A stretch of DNA of 64,000 nt from assembly GCA_949297805.1 (NCBI GenBank), contig CASFTG010000001.1, positions 248,001-312,000 of the forward strand, read 5' to 3'. Of this stretch, positions 52,286 to 61,626 are shown in pieces. The notes under the pieces were generated by a model, which saw only the letters and a list, made by a program, of their open reading frames with translations, ran no database searches and was not told the DNA's origin. The first letter of the stretch is position 1. Each line of letters starts with the position of its first letter. The DNA is from an uncultured bacterium. GTDB lineage: Bacteria > Bacillota_I > Bacilli_A > RFN20 > CAG-826. The translations under genes were made by a program, and so were the position numbers.

Positions 52286-54364
52286 ATGTTAGAAAATTTA
52301 TTTTTGTTGACAGCATTGGCGAGCGGAACTGCCAATGGATGCAACGCTTTGGTAGAAGAAAAAGGCGATTTGCTATTGGCGGACGAAACTTCAGAGACCT
52401 CAAGATTGCCATCTAAATTTGACAATAATGATTCCGATATGAATCCGGAAACTCAGAATGTTTCAAATGCGGATTTATCAACTTATGTTCAAGGGCGGGT
52501 TATGGGGAAAAAATCCGATGGATCGCTCGTGCCTTTAAAAAACTATTGTGTAGAGATTTTCGATGACAACTTGATTGTCGATACGCGTTTGGGTACCGTT
52601 TATACTGATGCTGACGGTTACTACCGGTGCACTTTTCAAAATGATACCAGTTTCTTAGAAAATGGTGGGTGCGACCCATACGCCCGGGTGTGGGCGGCTA
52701 GTAGAACGTTTGAGGTATGCCCTGTTGCGGGTACGGTTTATCACGTTGATTCTTATACTACTGGCAATGTTGCGACGGGAACGACCCTCACATATAACTT
52801 TACAATAAATTTATTCGATGGATCAGACACTTCCCGAGCTTTTGTTATTGCTGAGGCAATGCGTATAGCGCAAGATTTTGCTCATAACGAGGGCAACATG
52901 CCTTTGAATGGCGCGAGATTGCGTGTCAATTACCCAACTGAAACGACTTCGTTTTCTTTTGGCGTTTTTTCCGGCATTAGTACAGCCGATTGGGAGAGAT
53001 GGGACATAATTGTCCATGAGTATGGTCATTATGTTGAGTATCTTATGGGGACCTATGGGGCTGATTTGGGCGAAATCATTTTCAATAACCCTTCGCATGC
53101 AACGAATAAAGACCATTTTAACGATAAGTTCTCGAAAGAGTACGCGCTCCATCTGACTTGGTCCGAATCGTGGGCGACCGTTTTTGCAATGGTTTTGGAT
53201 GACGTCAATTACGAGAATTTCCGTAGTTTTACCTTTGCTAAAGAAATGGTTCATTTAATCAACTCTTATTCCCTTTATAAACCTGATGGGATCGAAAGTG
53301 GCGAAGCCCAGGAAGACGCAGTTATCGCATACCTTTGGAACCTTTATGATAGTTATAACGATTCTGTCGATACTGTAAGCCTAACTCCTGGAGAGTTCCT
53401 TAAATCTAGCTTAAAAGATGGCATGGTGACACTAGATGCTTTTGTCGATGATTTTGAAGACAACCATCAAGATCTTGTTGCACAAAATGCCATTTTGCTT
53501 GAATCGTTCCAAATTGCCCCAAATTTATATCCGTTTCGCTCGGTAGCCGTAGAGAACATTCCTTTGAAGGTTGAATTTGCGCCTCACGGAAGTTTCCATA
53601 ATCCGAACGATGAATTTACAATTCAGTTCTTTTCCCAGAAGGGCGATTTATTTTATTCTGTTGCGGGAATTCGCCCGAAAATTCCTTCCAACCTTGCGAC
53701 CGTCTCTTACACTATTGCGGAAGATGAATGGGCAACAATTTATCGGCTCGCAGTGCCTTATTCGTTTGTCTATGTTTCAGTCGAAGGCTTCCATAACGCG
53801 AATCCTCGTTCAGGCCCCTATCGCTCCGCCTTCGAAATTCTTTATATGCATGAATCCATAAGTTTGAACCCCTCTGATTTCGTATTTCCTGACAGTTATT
53901 GCCCGACCGAGGAGTCGAAGCCTGTTTATTTAATTGGCTTTTCGTTCTTTACAAGGCGGCTTCGTACTGGGTTCATCCAAGATGAATACATTAATCTTTC
54001 CCCTCGTAAAGAGGGTTTCGGAACTGCTTATTTAGAATTAGAGTTCCCTGCCGATGTGCACTCTATAGTCGCGGATCTCTCTTTTTGGAGTAACGATGAG
54101 CGTTATTATTCCGCGGACAAGCCAAGGGCTGCCATTGAATATTGGGACGAAGATAAGAAAGATTGGATTTTGGCTTTGGATTTGCTGAAAACCAATCTCC
54201 CTACCGATCGGTATAATCAAAAATCTTATACTGTTTATTTCCCAAAAAGCGTGAATCTGTTTCGATTTTACGCCCATTTTGAGAATATGACTGGTTATAC
54301 GGATCGGAATAAGGGCCGGATTTCAATTGGCCCGATGGACATCTATTTCCAGGGAGAAATTTAA
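52286..54364 (+). CDS. Putative exported zinc metalloprotease with carboxypeptidase-regulatory-like domain
   Basis: 692 residues. The short hydrophobic N-terminus (MLENLFLLTALASGTANGCN) looks like an export signal, possibly with a degenerate lipobox, but it lacks basic residues. Residues ~65-120 form a transthyretin/CarboxypepD_reg-like domain (GRVMGKKSDGSLVPL, TVYTDADGYYRCTF). The zinc site HEYGH lies in IIVHEYGHYVEY (~res 244-248), with a candidate third ligand Glu in LTWSESWATVFAM (~res 292). The C-terminal ~300 residues are beta-rich. Its GC content is lower than the rest of the window, suggesting horizontal origin. Four bases upstream of a small lipoprotein, probably its partner. The peptidase family is not firmly recognised. 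Confidence 0.6.
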   Translation: MLENLFLLTALASGTANGCNALVEEKGDLLLADETSETSRLPSKFDNNDSDMNPETQNVSNADLSTYVQGRVMGKKSDGSLVPLKNYCVEIFDDNLIVDTRLGTVYTDADGYYRCTFQNDTSFLENGGCDPYARVWAASRTFEVCPVAGTVYHVDSYTTGNVATGTTLTYNFTINLFDGSDTSRAFVIAEAMRIAQDFAHNEGNMPLNGARLRVNYPTETTSFSFGVFSGISTADWERWDIIVHEYGHYVEYLMGTYGADLGEIIFNNPSHATNKDHFNDKFSKEYALHLTWSESWATVFAMVLDDVNYENFRSFTFAKEMVHLINSYSLYKPDGIESGEAQEDAVIAYLWNLYDSYNDSVDTVSLTPGEFLKSSLKDGMVTLDAFVDDFEDNHQDLVAQNAILLESFQIAPNLYPFRSVAVENIPLKVEFAPHGSFHNPNDEFTIQFFSQKGDLFYSVAGIRPKIPSNLATVSYTIAEDEWATIYRLAVPYSFVYVSVEGFHNANPRSGPYRSAFEILYMHESISLNPSDFVFPDSYCPTEESKPVYLIGFSFFTRRLRTGFIQDEYINLSPRKEGFGTAYLELEFPADVHSIVADLSFWSNDERYYSADKPRAAIEYWDEDKKDWILALDLLKTNLPTDRYNQKSYTVYFPKSVNLFRFYAHFENMTGYTDRNKGRISIGPMDIYFQGEI

Positions 54365-54366
54365 TT

Positions 54367-54954
54367 ATGGCCAAATCGTTTTCCGGTTTCACTGTTATTG
54401 CATTGGAGGCTTTGGTTTTAACTTCTTGCGTCGGCCACTCGGATCCTTTAGCGCTCGGTTACGAGTTCGATTTGGAAACGCACGCGGTTGAATTGGCCTA
54501 TCGACTGCCGCGTAAAACATTTTCGCTTAACGAGGATATTCCTATTAAGGTATCCTTTGGGCATTCGGAAGGGGCGAACTTTTTACCCACCATGGTTCAA
54601 GCCCGCTTGTTTTTGGAGTGGAAACCAGGCGGGAACGTCGATAGCGAGTCGAAAATCTATGATCTTTCCATAATACCAATAGAGGAATTTAAGACCGACA
54701 AATACGTTTATCGGAATAACCGGATTGACGGCAAAACTTTCACCTATACCGGAGATTTCGTTATCCCCCAATGGATTTTGCAAGCGGAGTACAAGCAGGA
54801 TTCCTTTGTTCATCTTCAGCTTGTTTTGTTTCTCGAACGCCAGGATTGGGATGATCAAGGCAATCCGATTGGCGACTTGCTTATGAGTGGTTTTGCCTCC
54901 GAGAATGTCAACTTCAAATACATCGACGAGGATACTGTGGAATATTGGCGATGA
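54367..54954 (+). CDS. Small lipoprotein paired with the metalloprotease
   Basis: 195 residues. Signal peptide MAKSFSGFTVIALEALVLTS ends in lipobox LTSC, so it should be membrane-anchored outside. The mature part is beta-rich (KTFSLNEDIPIKVSFG, QARLFLEWKPGG, FVHLQLVLFLERQDW) and resembles no family I know. It begins two bases after the protease stop and shares its lower GC content, so the pair probably moved and works together, perhaps as enzyme and anchored inhibitor or receptor; this is inference. Confidence 0.65.
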   Translation: MAKSFSGFTVIALEALVLTSCVGHSDPLALGYEFDLETHAVELAYRLPRKTFSLNEDIPIKVSFGHSEGANFLPTMVQARLFLEWKPGGNVDSESKIYDLSIIPIEEFKTDKYVYRNNRIDGKTFTYTGDFVIPQWILQAEYKQDSFVHLQLVLFLERQDWDDQGNPIGDLLMSGFASENVNFKYIDEDTVEYWR

Positions 54955-55075
54955 TTCAAAAAAACGATTGATCTTTGCTTTTGAATTTTCTAAACGTTTC
55001 CTCAAATAGAGGTCTATCCAAGCTCGGCTTGATAACAACGGGAACTACCGCTTTTACTATCGGGTTTAACTCTGG

Positions 55076-56386
55076 TTAGAAAACCAGCGCTTGGATGCTG
55101 ATGACCCCGAGCCCAGCGGTCAAGGCCAGCATCGCGACTAAGCAGCCATAGGCCGAGAACTTAGCGAAACTCAAATCGACTTTCCCTTCATGGACGACCC
55201 GGAGGAACATTAAGCCTGCTAAGGCGCCCAGCGGAGTAAGATACGCCGCCACATTCGAGGAAAGGGCGACGGCTAAAACATCGGATAAGGCATAGGAGCC
55301 GACGTCGGCGAAAACCTCTTCGAAGAGGACCGACATCGGGATGTTGTTGACCAAGTTAGCGGTCACCAAGGAACTATACCCATAGCCCCAGATCGAACCC
55401 GGGCCGGACAGGAATTCCCCGATGGTTTTGGTGATGCCATATTCCCGCAAGGCCAAGACGATGACGAACATTCCTAATAGCAACGGGAGGAGAGAGAAAG
55501 GGAGCCGCTTGATGGTTTTAAAAGGGATAGCGGTCCGCTTGACGACGGCCCCACGGATAAAAGCAAAGAGGAATAAGGCCAAAGCCCCGGCTAAGCAGCA
55601 AAGGTAAGAAGGGATAGCAAAGAAGGAAGAGAGGGCGCAGCAGACGATGCAGAAGAAAAGGCAAAACAGGGCGAAGAAGACCGTCGGCTTATCGGCGAGT
55701 TGGCTTTCGGGGATATCGGCTTTCTCCATTTGCTTACTAAGCGGCTTATGGAAAAGCAATAAGAGGGCAAGATAAGCGATAAGCCCCGAGGCCAAAGAAG
55801 GCAAGGCCATATAGGCTAGGTAATCGAAGAAGGCAATGCCTAGGGCTGAGGTTAAATAGAGGTTGGTCGGGTTCCCAACCGGCAAAAGGGCCGAGAAAGT
55901 GTTGGCAGCGATAAACTCGCCAAGTAGATAAGGGATCGGGTTGATACGGGCGTTCTTGCAGAAGCCTAATAAGAACGGGGTGAAGGTTAAGACGATGATG
56001 TCATTGGAGGTGAAGACGGTCAGGATCGAGACGAAGACAAAAAGGATACTGAAGAGGCCGATTTGCTTTTCCCCGGCTTTCCGTAAAGCCAAGTTCGCTA
56101 GATAAGCGAAAAAACCTTCCTCATCTAGCAAAAGGGAAATGAATACCATTGAGAAGAAAAGAAATAGGATTTGCAAGGGGTTCACTGGCGAATTGCTGGT
56201 TAAGTCATCCAAAACCGCCTTTCCGTCCACTAAGCCGAAAGCGAGCAAGATGATGGCTCCAATCAGGGGGAAGAAGCAATAGAGGGTGAAGTGGATTCGC
56301 TTGCTCAGCTTCACTTCTGGGAGGAAGATGGCGGAGAGGGCCATCCCTAGGCAGGAGACTATCGATACGGTTAACCCAGCGATCAT
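55076..56386 (-). CDS. ArsB/SLC13-type ion transporter
   Basis: 436 residues with about 11-12 transmembrane segments. The signatures fit the ArsB/NhaD/CitM ion transporter superfamily: paired hairpin-type TSNDIIVLTFTPFLLGF and VTANLVNNIPMSVLFEEV, and the internal PVGNPTNLYLTSALG. Family members carry arsenite, Na+/H+ or di/tricarboxylates. No ArsR or ArsA neighbour is present, so substrate is open. A TATAAT (complement of 56397-56402) lies ten bases upstream of the ATG and no ribosome-binding site is visible. Confidence 0.8.
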   Translation of the reverse strand: MIAGLTVSIVSCLGMALSAIFLPEVKLSKRIHFTLYCFFPLIGAIILLAFGLVDGKAVLDDLTSNSPVNPLQILFLFFSMVFISLLLDEEGFFAYLANLALRKAGEKQIGLFSILFVFVSILTVFTSNDIIVLTFTPFLLGFCKNARINPIPYLLGEFIAANTFSALLPVGNPTNLYLTSALGIAFFDYLAYMALPSLASGLIAYLALLLLFHKPLSKQMEKADIPESQLADKPTVFFALFCLFFCIVCCALSSFFAIPSYLCCLAGALALFLFAFIRGAVVKRTAIPFKTIKRLPFSLLPLLLGMFVIVLALREYGITKTIGEFLSGPGSIWGYGYSSLVTANLVNNIPMSVLFEEVFADVGSYALSDVLAVALSSNVAAYLTPLGALAGLMFLRVVHEGKVDLSFAKFSAYGCLVAMLALTAGLGVISIQALVF

Positions 56387-56427
56387 AACGAAGCGGATTA
56401 TAGGCGCGCTCGCGAGAGGGTGGGTGA

Positions 56428-56465
56428 TGTAAGCGCTTTTACTTTGAAGATGGTGAGCCTATAAT
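56428..56465 (+). promoter_or_regulatory. Promoter with overlapping cre site upstream of sugar symporter
   Basis: TGTAAGCGCTTTTA (56428-56441) matches the cre consensus except for one position. It covers the -35 region (TTTTAC, 56437-56442), 17 bases from a perfect TATAAT (56460-56465). This placement predicts CcpA repression. Confidence 0.65.
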
Positions 56466-56487
56466 TTTCCCGAATAGGAGTATAACC

Positions 56488-58125
56488 ATGGCCAAAGACA
56501 ATGCCAAGAAAACGCGCGGGGTCGCCTTTTTCGCCCAAACTTACGAAGGAGACGTCATCCCGAAGCGGACTAAATGGATTTTTTCGATTGCCGCCGCCTT
56601 CCGCGATGGATCGTATCAGCTGATCTCGTCCTTCTTATTGACCTTCATGATGTATGCCGGGGTCTTAGGGACCGGTGGGGCTGATTACTCCCAACAGATT
56701 GTCGCCATTAACATCATCTTCGTCATCTGCCTTATTTGGGATGGACTCAATGATCCGATCATGGGGGTCCTCATCGAGAAGATAAGGTTCAAGTCCGGCA
56801 AATACAAACCTTGGATCTTAATCGGCGGGATCGGCAATAGCATCGTCATGCTTTGTTTGTTCTTGCTGAAACCCACTGGCTGGGCCTACGTCGCCACCTT
56901 CGCCGTCTTCTATTTCCTTTGGGACTTCGTCTTCACCATGAATGACTGCGCCTATTGGGCGATGGTTCCCTCGATGACGAGCGCGGAGAAAGAACGGAAC
57001 AACATCACTTTCCTAGTTTCTCTATTTATCTCGATTGGGACTTTCGCGATGTATGGGGTTTGCTCGATTATCCCCAACGCCGCGAATTCCTATTATGTCT
57101 ATGGGGTCATCGCCATCGTCTCCTCGGTCTTGTTCTTAGCCTCCCAGTTAGCCATTTTCTTCTTCTGTCAGGAGAAGCGGATCGACCCGGGGCAGGAGAA
57201 GGTCAGCGAATCGACCAAGCTTGGCGACATGTTCAGGATGGTCGGGAAGAACAAACAGCTGCTCATCGTCGTCATCTCGATCTTCTTGTATTACGCCGCC
57301 GCGTCCTTGGTCGTGAGTTTCGGCTCCAATTACTTCTATCTTTGCTTCGGATATGGGGGCAACGCTGGCGGGGCGATCATGCTGGTGTTCACCGTGATGT
57401 ATGCCATCGGGACGGTGTTGTCTCAGGTCTTGTTCAAGCCGCTTATTAATCGGTTCTCGCGTCAAACATTGATGACCGCCTGCTTCTTCATCGCTTTAGT
57501 CGCGTACTTAGTTCTCTTCTTAATCGGCTTCCCCTTATTCGGCGATAAGCCCTTAGCCTATAACGATGCCGCTCCCTCAGGCCTTTTATGGGCCTTCGGC
57601 GGGACCCTTAGTTTGCTCTACATCCCCCCGATCTTCTTCTTCGGGGCTCAGGGCATCTTCTATATGATCCTGCTAGTCGATTTGCAAAACTGCATCGAAT
57701 ATAACGAATGGAAATTCGGGGAACGGAAAGAGGCGGTCGCTTCCTCTTGGCGTCCCTTTACCGCCAAGCTCTCCTCAGCTTTGCAAAAAGGGCTGATCCT
57801 CGTCTCCTTCCTCACCGCCGGGATCTATGACGTGACCCAGCAGATTAGCGATGTCCAAAACGATCTGGCTTCCCAGGTGGCGGCCGATCCGGATAAGGAA
57901 GCGGAGTTCACCGAGCAGGCGACGGTCCAAGTCGATGCCATCATCAATGGGGTCGCGGCGACGCCAAAAGTCGTCATGGGAATTTGGATGGTCGGCTCCT
58001 GCTTGTTGTTCTTAGTCGCGGCCTATTGCTTAATGCGGTTTGGGTTCAAGATCGACGAAAAGACTTACGCCCAGATCGAATCGGATCTGAAGCAGCGTCA
58101 TTCAGCGGACGTTCAAGCCGATTGA
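56488..58125 (+). CDS. GPH-family glycoside/pentoside/hexuronide:cation symporter
   Basis: 545 residues with about 12 transmembrane segments (MFS_2/GPH family). Landmarks are the N-terminal AAAFRDGSYQLISSFLLTFM, DGLNDPIMGVLIEKIRFKSGK-type cytoplasmic loop, and the conserved DLQNCIEYNEWKFGERKEAV motif (~res 395) of this group. A ~45-residue loop near 450-495 is longer than usual. It imports di- or oligosaccharides or glycosides with Na+ or H+. It is convergent with a broken GH2 glycosidase, its likely former partner, and controlled by a cre site. AGGAG ribosome-binding site. Confidence 0.88.
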   Translation: MAKDNAKKTRGVAFFAQTYEGDVIPKRTKWIFSIAAAFRDGSYQLISSFLLTFMMYAGVLGTGGADYSQQIVAINIIFVICLIWDGLNDPIMGVLIEKIRFKSGKYKPWILIGGIGNSIVMLCLFLLKPTGWAYVATFAVFYFLWDFVFTMNDCAYWAMVPSMTSAEKERNNITFLVSLFISIGTFAMYGVCSIIPNAANSYYVYGVIAIVSSVLFLASQLAIFFFCQEKRIDPGQEKVSESTKLGDMFRMVGKNKQLLIVVISIFLYYAAASLVVSFGSNYFYLCFGYGGNAGGAIMLVFTVMYAIGTVLSQVLFKPLINRFSRQTLMTACFFIALVAYLVLFLIGFPLFGDKPLAYNDAAPSGLLWAFGGTLSLLYIPPIFFFGAQGIFYMILLVDLQNCIEYNEWKFGERKEAVASSWRPFTAKLSSALQKGLILVSFLTAGIYDVTQQISDVQNDLASQVAADPDKEAEFTEQATVQVDAIINGVAATPKVVMGIWMVGSCLLFLVAAYCLMRFGFKIDEKTYAQIESDLKQRHSADVQAD

Positions 58126-60275
58126 GTATCCCTTTCCTTCATCCTCGATTTGGAGGCTGGCTTCCCCGGCCTCCTTTTGTTTTGAGGCGACATAAATCGA
58201 AATCATCCCGCCTTCTAGGGCGACGGTATCAGGGGAGAGTAAGCGAATGGGGCCGGTGGTTTTGATCTTCAACACATCGTTGCCATATTGGCAAAGATTC
58301 CCGTAGTTATCGACTTTCCGAATTTCAATCCTCGCCGAATCGTAGGTTTCGCCATTGACCAGCTCCTTCTTACTGACCTGGATGTCTAAGGAGGTATAAA
58401 GGGCCGGGCCTTTAAAGATGGTTTTGACGATGTTGCCTCCTTTGATGAAATCGAACCGGTAGGGCTTCTTCTCATTCCCCCAAATCCCAACCGATTGGGT
58501 ATAGATATCGGCGATCTCGGGGAAAGAGAGGCGATAACGCTTCATGACGTAGAACATGAGCAGCTTATGGCGGAGCTTGAGATTGGCTAAGCCATGGGTC
58601 GCGGCATAAGTGAAGGCTTTTTTGATGGTCTTGCGAATCCGCCCCTTGAAGGAAGCGGGCAAGTGGGTATCGGAAATCCAATTATCGATATAGACCGGGG
58701 GATGGGGGAGATGAGGGAAGCGCTGCTTATCGGGATAGAAGTCGCCGATTTTCTCCTCCCCGTGATAAAGGGTAACGTAATCGGCATTAGTGAAAATCGG
58801 GAAAGGCGATGGGATATTGGTAGCCGAATAATCGCCTAAATCAAGGTGATAGGGAATATAAGCGACGTTATTCTTACTGAACTGACTCATATAGGCATAA
58901 GCGGCGGGCTTAAGATTCCGGAATATCGTCATGATGCCGTGGTAACAAATATGGTCGCCCGAGCCGAAATCCTGATGGGTGCCGTAATCGAAGGCGCACC
59001 AGGCGATGGTGCCGGCTAGGTCCTTATGCTTGAAGGCATCATCGATAACTTTCAGATGGCGAAGGGCCTGCTCGACTTGCCTTTCTCGTTATAGCCGTAG
59101 ATATCTTCTAATTGCTCCGAGCCTTTGAAGTTCCGGACTCCGATCGAGGCCCGGCTGGGATCAAGCTCCTTTTGAATGGCTTCGATCTGGGCATATAAAT
59201 CGTGGTCATCCCGCGATTCGTCGATCCGAAGGCCATAGGCGATGAGGCAGGGATGGTTTCTTTCCTTCTTGATCATCCGAGCGGTGAAGTCGAGGAGGGT
59301 CTTTTTCCATTGCTCGCCCCCGATATGCTGCCAGCCGGGGATTTCGTCGATGACTAAAAGGCCTAATTTATCGCATTCAGCCAGGAAGGCTTCGCTTTGG
59401 GGATAATGGGAAGTCCGGATGACGTTGATGCCCAGTTGCTTGAATAAATGGGCATCGTCGGCTTGCAAGGAAGCGGCGGCCGCAGCCCCAAAATAGGGAT
59501 AAGTCTGGTGGCGGTTCAACCCGATGAGCTTGGTTTTCTTCCCGTTAAGATAGAAGCCGTCCTTCTTCCATTCGGCATCGCGGAAGCCGAGTGTCTTGAT
59601 GTATTCCTCGCCGTTATAGGTCAGCTTAAGCGTGTACAACGTCGGTTCATCAAAGGTATAGGTTTTGATGTTTTCGATTGTGTTTTGCGTGCCTTTCCAT
59701 TCGGCGATTAGATTATCGTCTAGGTACAATTGGCAATCGATATCTTCGGTTTTTGCGCCCTTTTCGTCATAGGCTTCGATGTTTATCATTCCGTTGGCAT
59801 TGGCTTTGACGAAGATATCGGATAGATAGTTTTCTTTATGGGATAAGAGACTGACGGGGCGGTAGATGCCAGCATAGGTTAAGTAGTCGACGACGTTGCC
59901 AAAGGGCGGGATCTGCTTATCCTCCCTTGAATCGATTAGGAGCAGGAGCCGATTGCCTTTCTTCTTGACTAGCCCGGTCAAGTCGAAGTCGACTGGGAGA
60001 TAGCCGGAAATCTTCTCCCCTAAGTCAGCGTCATTGAAATAGCAATGGACTTTGAGCATCGCTCCTTCAAGGTGAAGGATCTTGACTGGTAATTCCGGAT
60101 GCTCATCGTCGAAGGCTAAGCCATAGGAGAAGACCCCTTGGTAATCGCCTTCCGAGTAATAATGGTGAGGCAAGGATAGGGCCGGATGGGGGAGACTCAC
60201 CTCTGCTTTCTTCCCCAATAGTTCCATCTTTTTCCCGATGGCGAAGGAGTAATGGGCATTTAGTGGTTGGATCAT
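58102..60275 (-). pseudogene. GH2 beta-glycosidase (beta-galactosidase/glucuronidase type), frameshifted with apparent internal deletion
   Basis: The N-terminal part (60275 to about 59085) holds the GH2 sugar-binding and Ig-like domains and the barrel start (GLNRHQTYPYFGAAAA, IRTSHYP, IDEIPGWQHIGGEQW, HPCLIAYGLRIDESRDDHDL with acid/base Glu). It leaves frame after GVRNFKGSEQLEDIYGYNE. The adjacent frame continues RQVEQALRHLKVIDDAF, then IAWCAFDYGTHQDFGSGDH, to 58102. Intact relatives I recall have about 40 residues between these two parts, including a TE(Y/H)NGHMFPTK segment with the nucleophile; it is missing here. The gene is therefore probably inactive rather than merely mis-sequenced. Asp replaces the usual Asn before the acid/base Glu. 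Confidence 0.75.
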
Positions 60276-60340
60276 GGTTAAATCCTAACACCGAAGTCGG
60301 GGTGGACAAAAGAAGGGCGAGAAGGAAGAATATAGCCATT

Positions 60341-61456
60341 ATGAGCAAGCATTTTGATTATCTTATCGTCGGCAGCGGACTTTCCGGCGCGACTTTCGCC
60401 CGGTTGGCCTTAGACGATGGCAAGTCGGTTCTAGTCGTGGAGAAGCGGTCCTCGCTTGGTGGCAACATCGCGACCTCCGACGTCATGGGCATCCCGGTTC
60501 ACCTCTATGGTCCCCATATCTTCCATACCGATAGCAAGGAAGCCTATGACTTCTTCACTTCCCATGTCGAGACTTACCCTTTCATCAATTCTCCCTTAGC
60601 CTTCTATAAGGGGAAGTACTACCATATGCCCTTTAATATGAATACCTTCTCTGAACTCTGGGGGGTCAAGACGCCGGAGGAGGCAAAAGCTAAGATCGAC
60701 TCGGAAGTGGCCAAAGAAGGGATTAAGGAGCCCCGAAACTTAGAAGAGCAAGCCCTTTCGCTAGTTGGCAGAACCATCTTCCAGACCTTAGTCAAAGGCT
60801 ATACCGAAAAGCAATGGGGACGGGATTGCCGCGATCTCCCTTCCTCAATCATCAAACGGCTCCCCCTTCGTTTCACCTATAACAACAATTACTTCAACGA
60901 TCCTTACCAGTGCCTCCCGAAAGGCGGTTATTCCAAACTCATCAATAACTTGCTTAAAGGGGCCGAGGTCCGGCTCGGCGTCGATTACCTTGCCCATAAG
61001 GCTGAATTGCGTTCATTAGCTGATAAGGTCATCTATACCGGGGCCCTCGATGAGTATTTTGCCTATTCGCTAGGGGAACTAGAATGGCGGTCGCTCCGAT
61101 TCGAGACTGCGGTCTTGCCGATTAATTCGTTCCAGAATAACCCCGTCGTCAATTACACCGACAAAGAGCCTTCTTATACCCGGGTTTGCGAGCATAAGAT
61201 GTTCGATGAGGAACTTAAGCCTTTGCCTTATACGGTCGTGACTTACGAATATCCCGATTCCTTTGCCCGGGGCAAGATCCCTTATTATCCGATCAACGAT
61301 GAGCGGAATAGCGAACTAGCCAAACGTTACCAATCTTTAGCGGCCAAGGAAGAAGGGGTCTATTTCCTTGGGCGGCTGGCCAATTACGCTTATTTTGATA
61401 TGGATGACACCATCTTGAAGGCGATGGCCTTATATAAGGAAATCGGGGGCTGCTAA
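60341..61456 (+). CDS. glf: UDP-galactopyranose mutase
   Basis: 371 residues from the ATG at 60341 (MSKHFDYLIVGSGLSGATFA); an upstream in-frame start at 60263 would add a basic non-conserved tail. FAD-binding GSGLSG, then VVEKRSSLGGNIATS, YGPHIFHTDSKEAYDFF, the substrate-site VKGYTEKQWG, PKGGYSKLINNLL and the C-terminal FLGRLANYAYFDMDD. All are typical of Glf, which converts UDP-galactopyranose to UDP-galactofuranose for cell-surface glycans. AAGGAAG ribosome-binding site; monocistronic, with no glycosyltransferase next to it. Confidence 0.95.
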   Translation: MSKHFDYLIVGSGLSGATFARLALDDGKSVLVVEKRSSLGGNIATSDVMGIPVHLYGPHIFHTDSKEAYDFFTSHVETYPFINSPLAFYKGKYYHMPFNMNTFSELWGVKTPEEAKAKIDSEVAKEGIKEPRNLEEQALSLVGRTIFQTLVKGYTEKQWGRDCRDLPSSIIKRLPLRFTYNNNYFNDPYQCLPKGGYSKLINNLLKGAEVRLGVDYLAHKAELRSLADKVIYTGALDEYFAYSLGELEWRSLRFETAVLPINSFQNNPVVNYTDKEPSYTRVCEHKMFDEELKPLPYTVVTYEYPDSFARGKIPYYPINDERNSELAKRYQSLAAKEEGVYFLGRLANYAYFDMDDTILKAMALYKEIGGC

Positions 61457-61463
61457 ATTTCGC

Positions 61464-61492
61464 TTGCATACTCGGGCTAAGGGGTCTATATT
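61464..61492 (+). promoter_or_regulatory. tRNA promoter
   Basis: TTGCAT (61464-61469), a 17-base spacer and TATATT (61487-61492), ending 25 bases before the tRNA. Confidence 0.65.
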
Positions 61493-61517
61493 TACCAAGC
61501 CGAGAAAAAGGCGACAT

Positions 61518-61594
61518 CGCGGGGTAGAGCAGCCCGGTAGCTTGCCAGGCCCATAACCTGGAGGTCGGTGGTTCAAATCCATCCCCCGCAACCA
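61518..61594 (+). tRNA. Initiator tRNA-fMet (anticodon CAT)
   Basis: 77 bases with the CCA end encoded. The acceptor stem has the C1-A72 mismatch that marks bacterial initiators (CGCGGGG against CCCCGCA). The D arm has the A11-U24 pair, the anticodon CAT is at 61552-61554, and the T arm GGTGG-TTCAAAT-CCATC has one G-U pair. The anticodon stem is CCAGG/CCTGG, so the usual three G-C pairs at 29-31/39-41 are reduced to two, with A29-U41. Own promoter and terminator. Confidence 0.93.
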
Positions 61595-61603
61595 AGGAAA
61601 TTG

Positions 61604-61626
61604 ACGCCGGTTCGCCGGCGTTTTTT
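61604..61626 (+). terminator. Rho-independent terminator of tRNA-fMet
   Basis: ACGCCGG-TTCG-CCGGCGT stem with a stable UUCG loop and a run of T. Confidence 0.9.
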
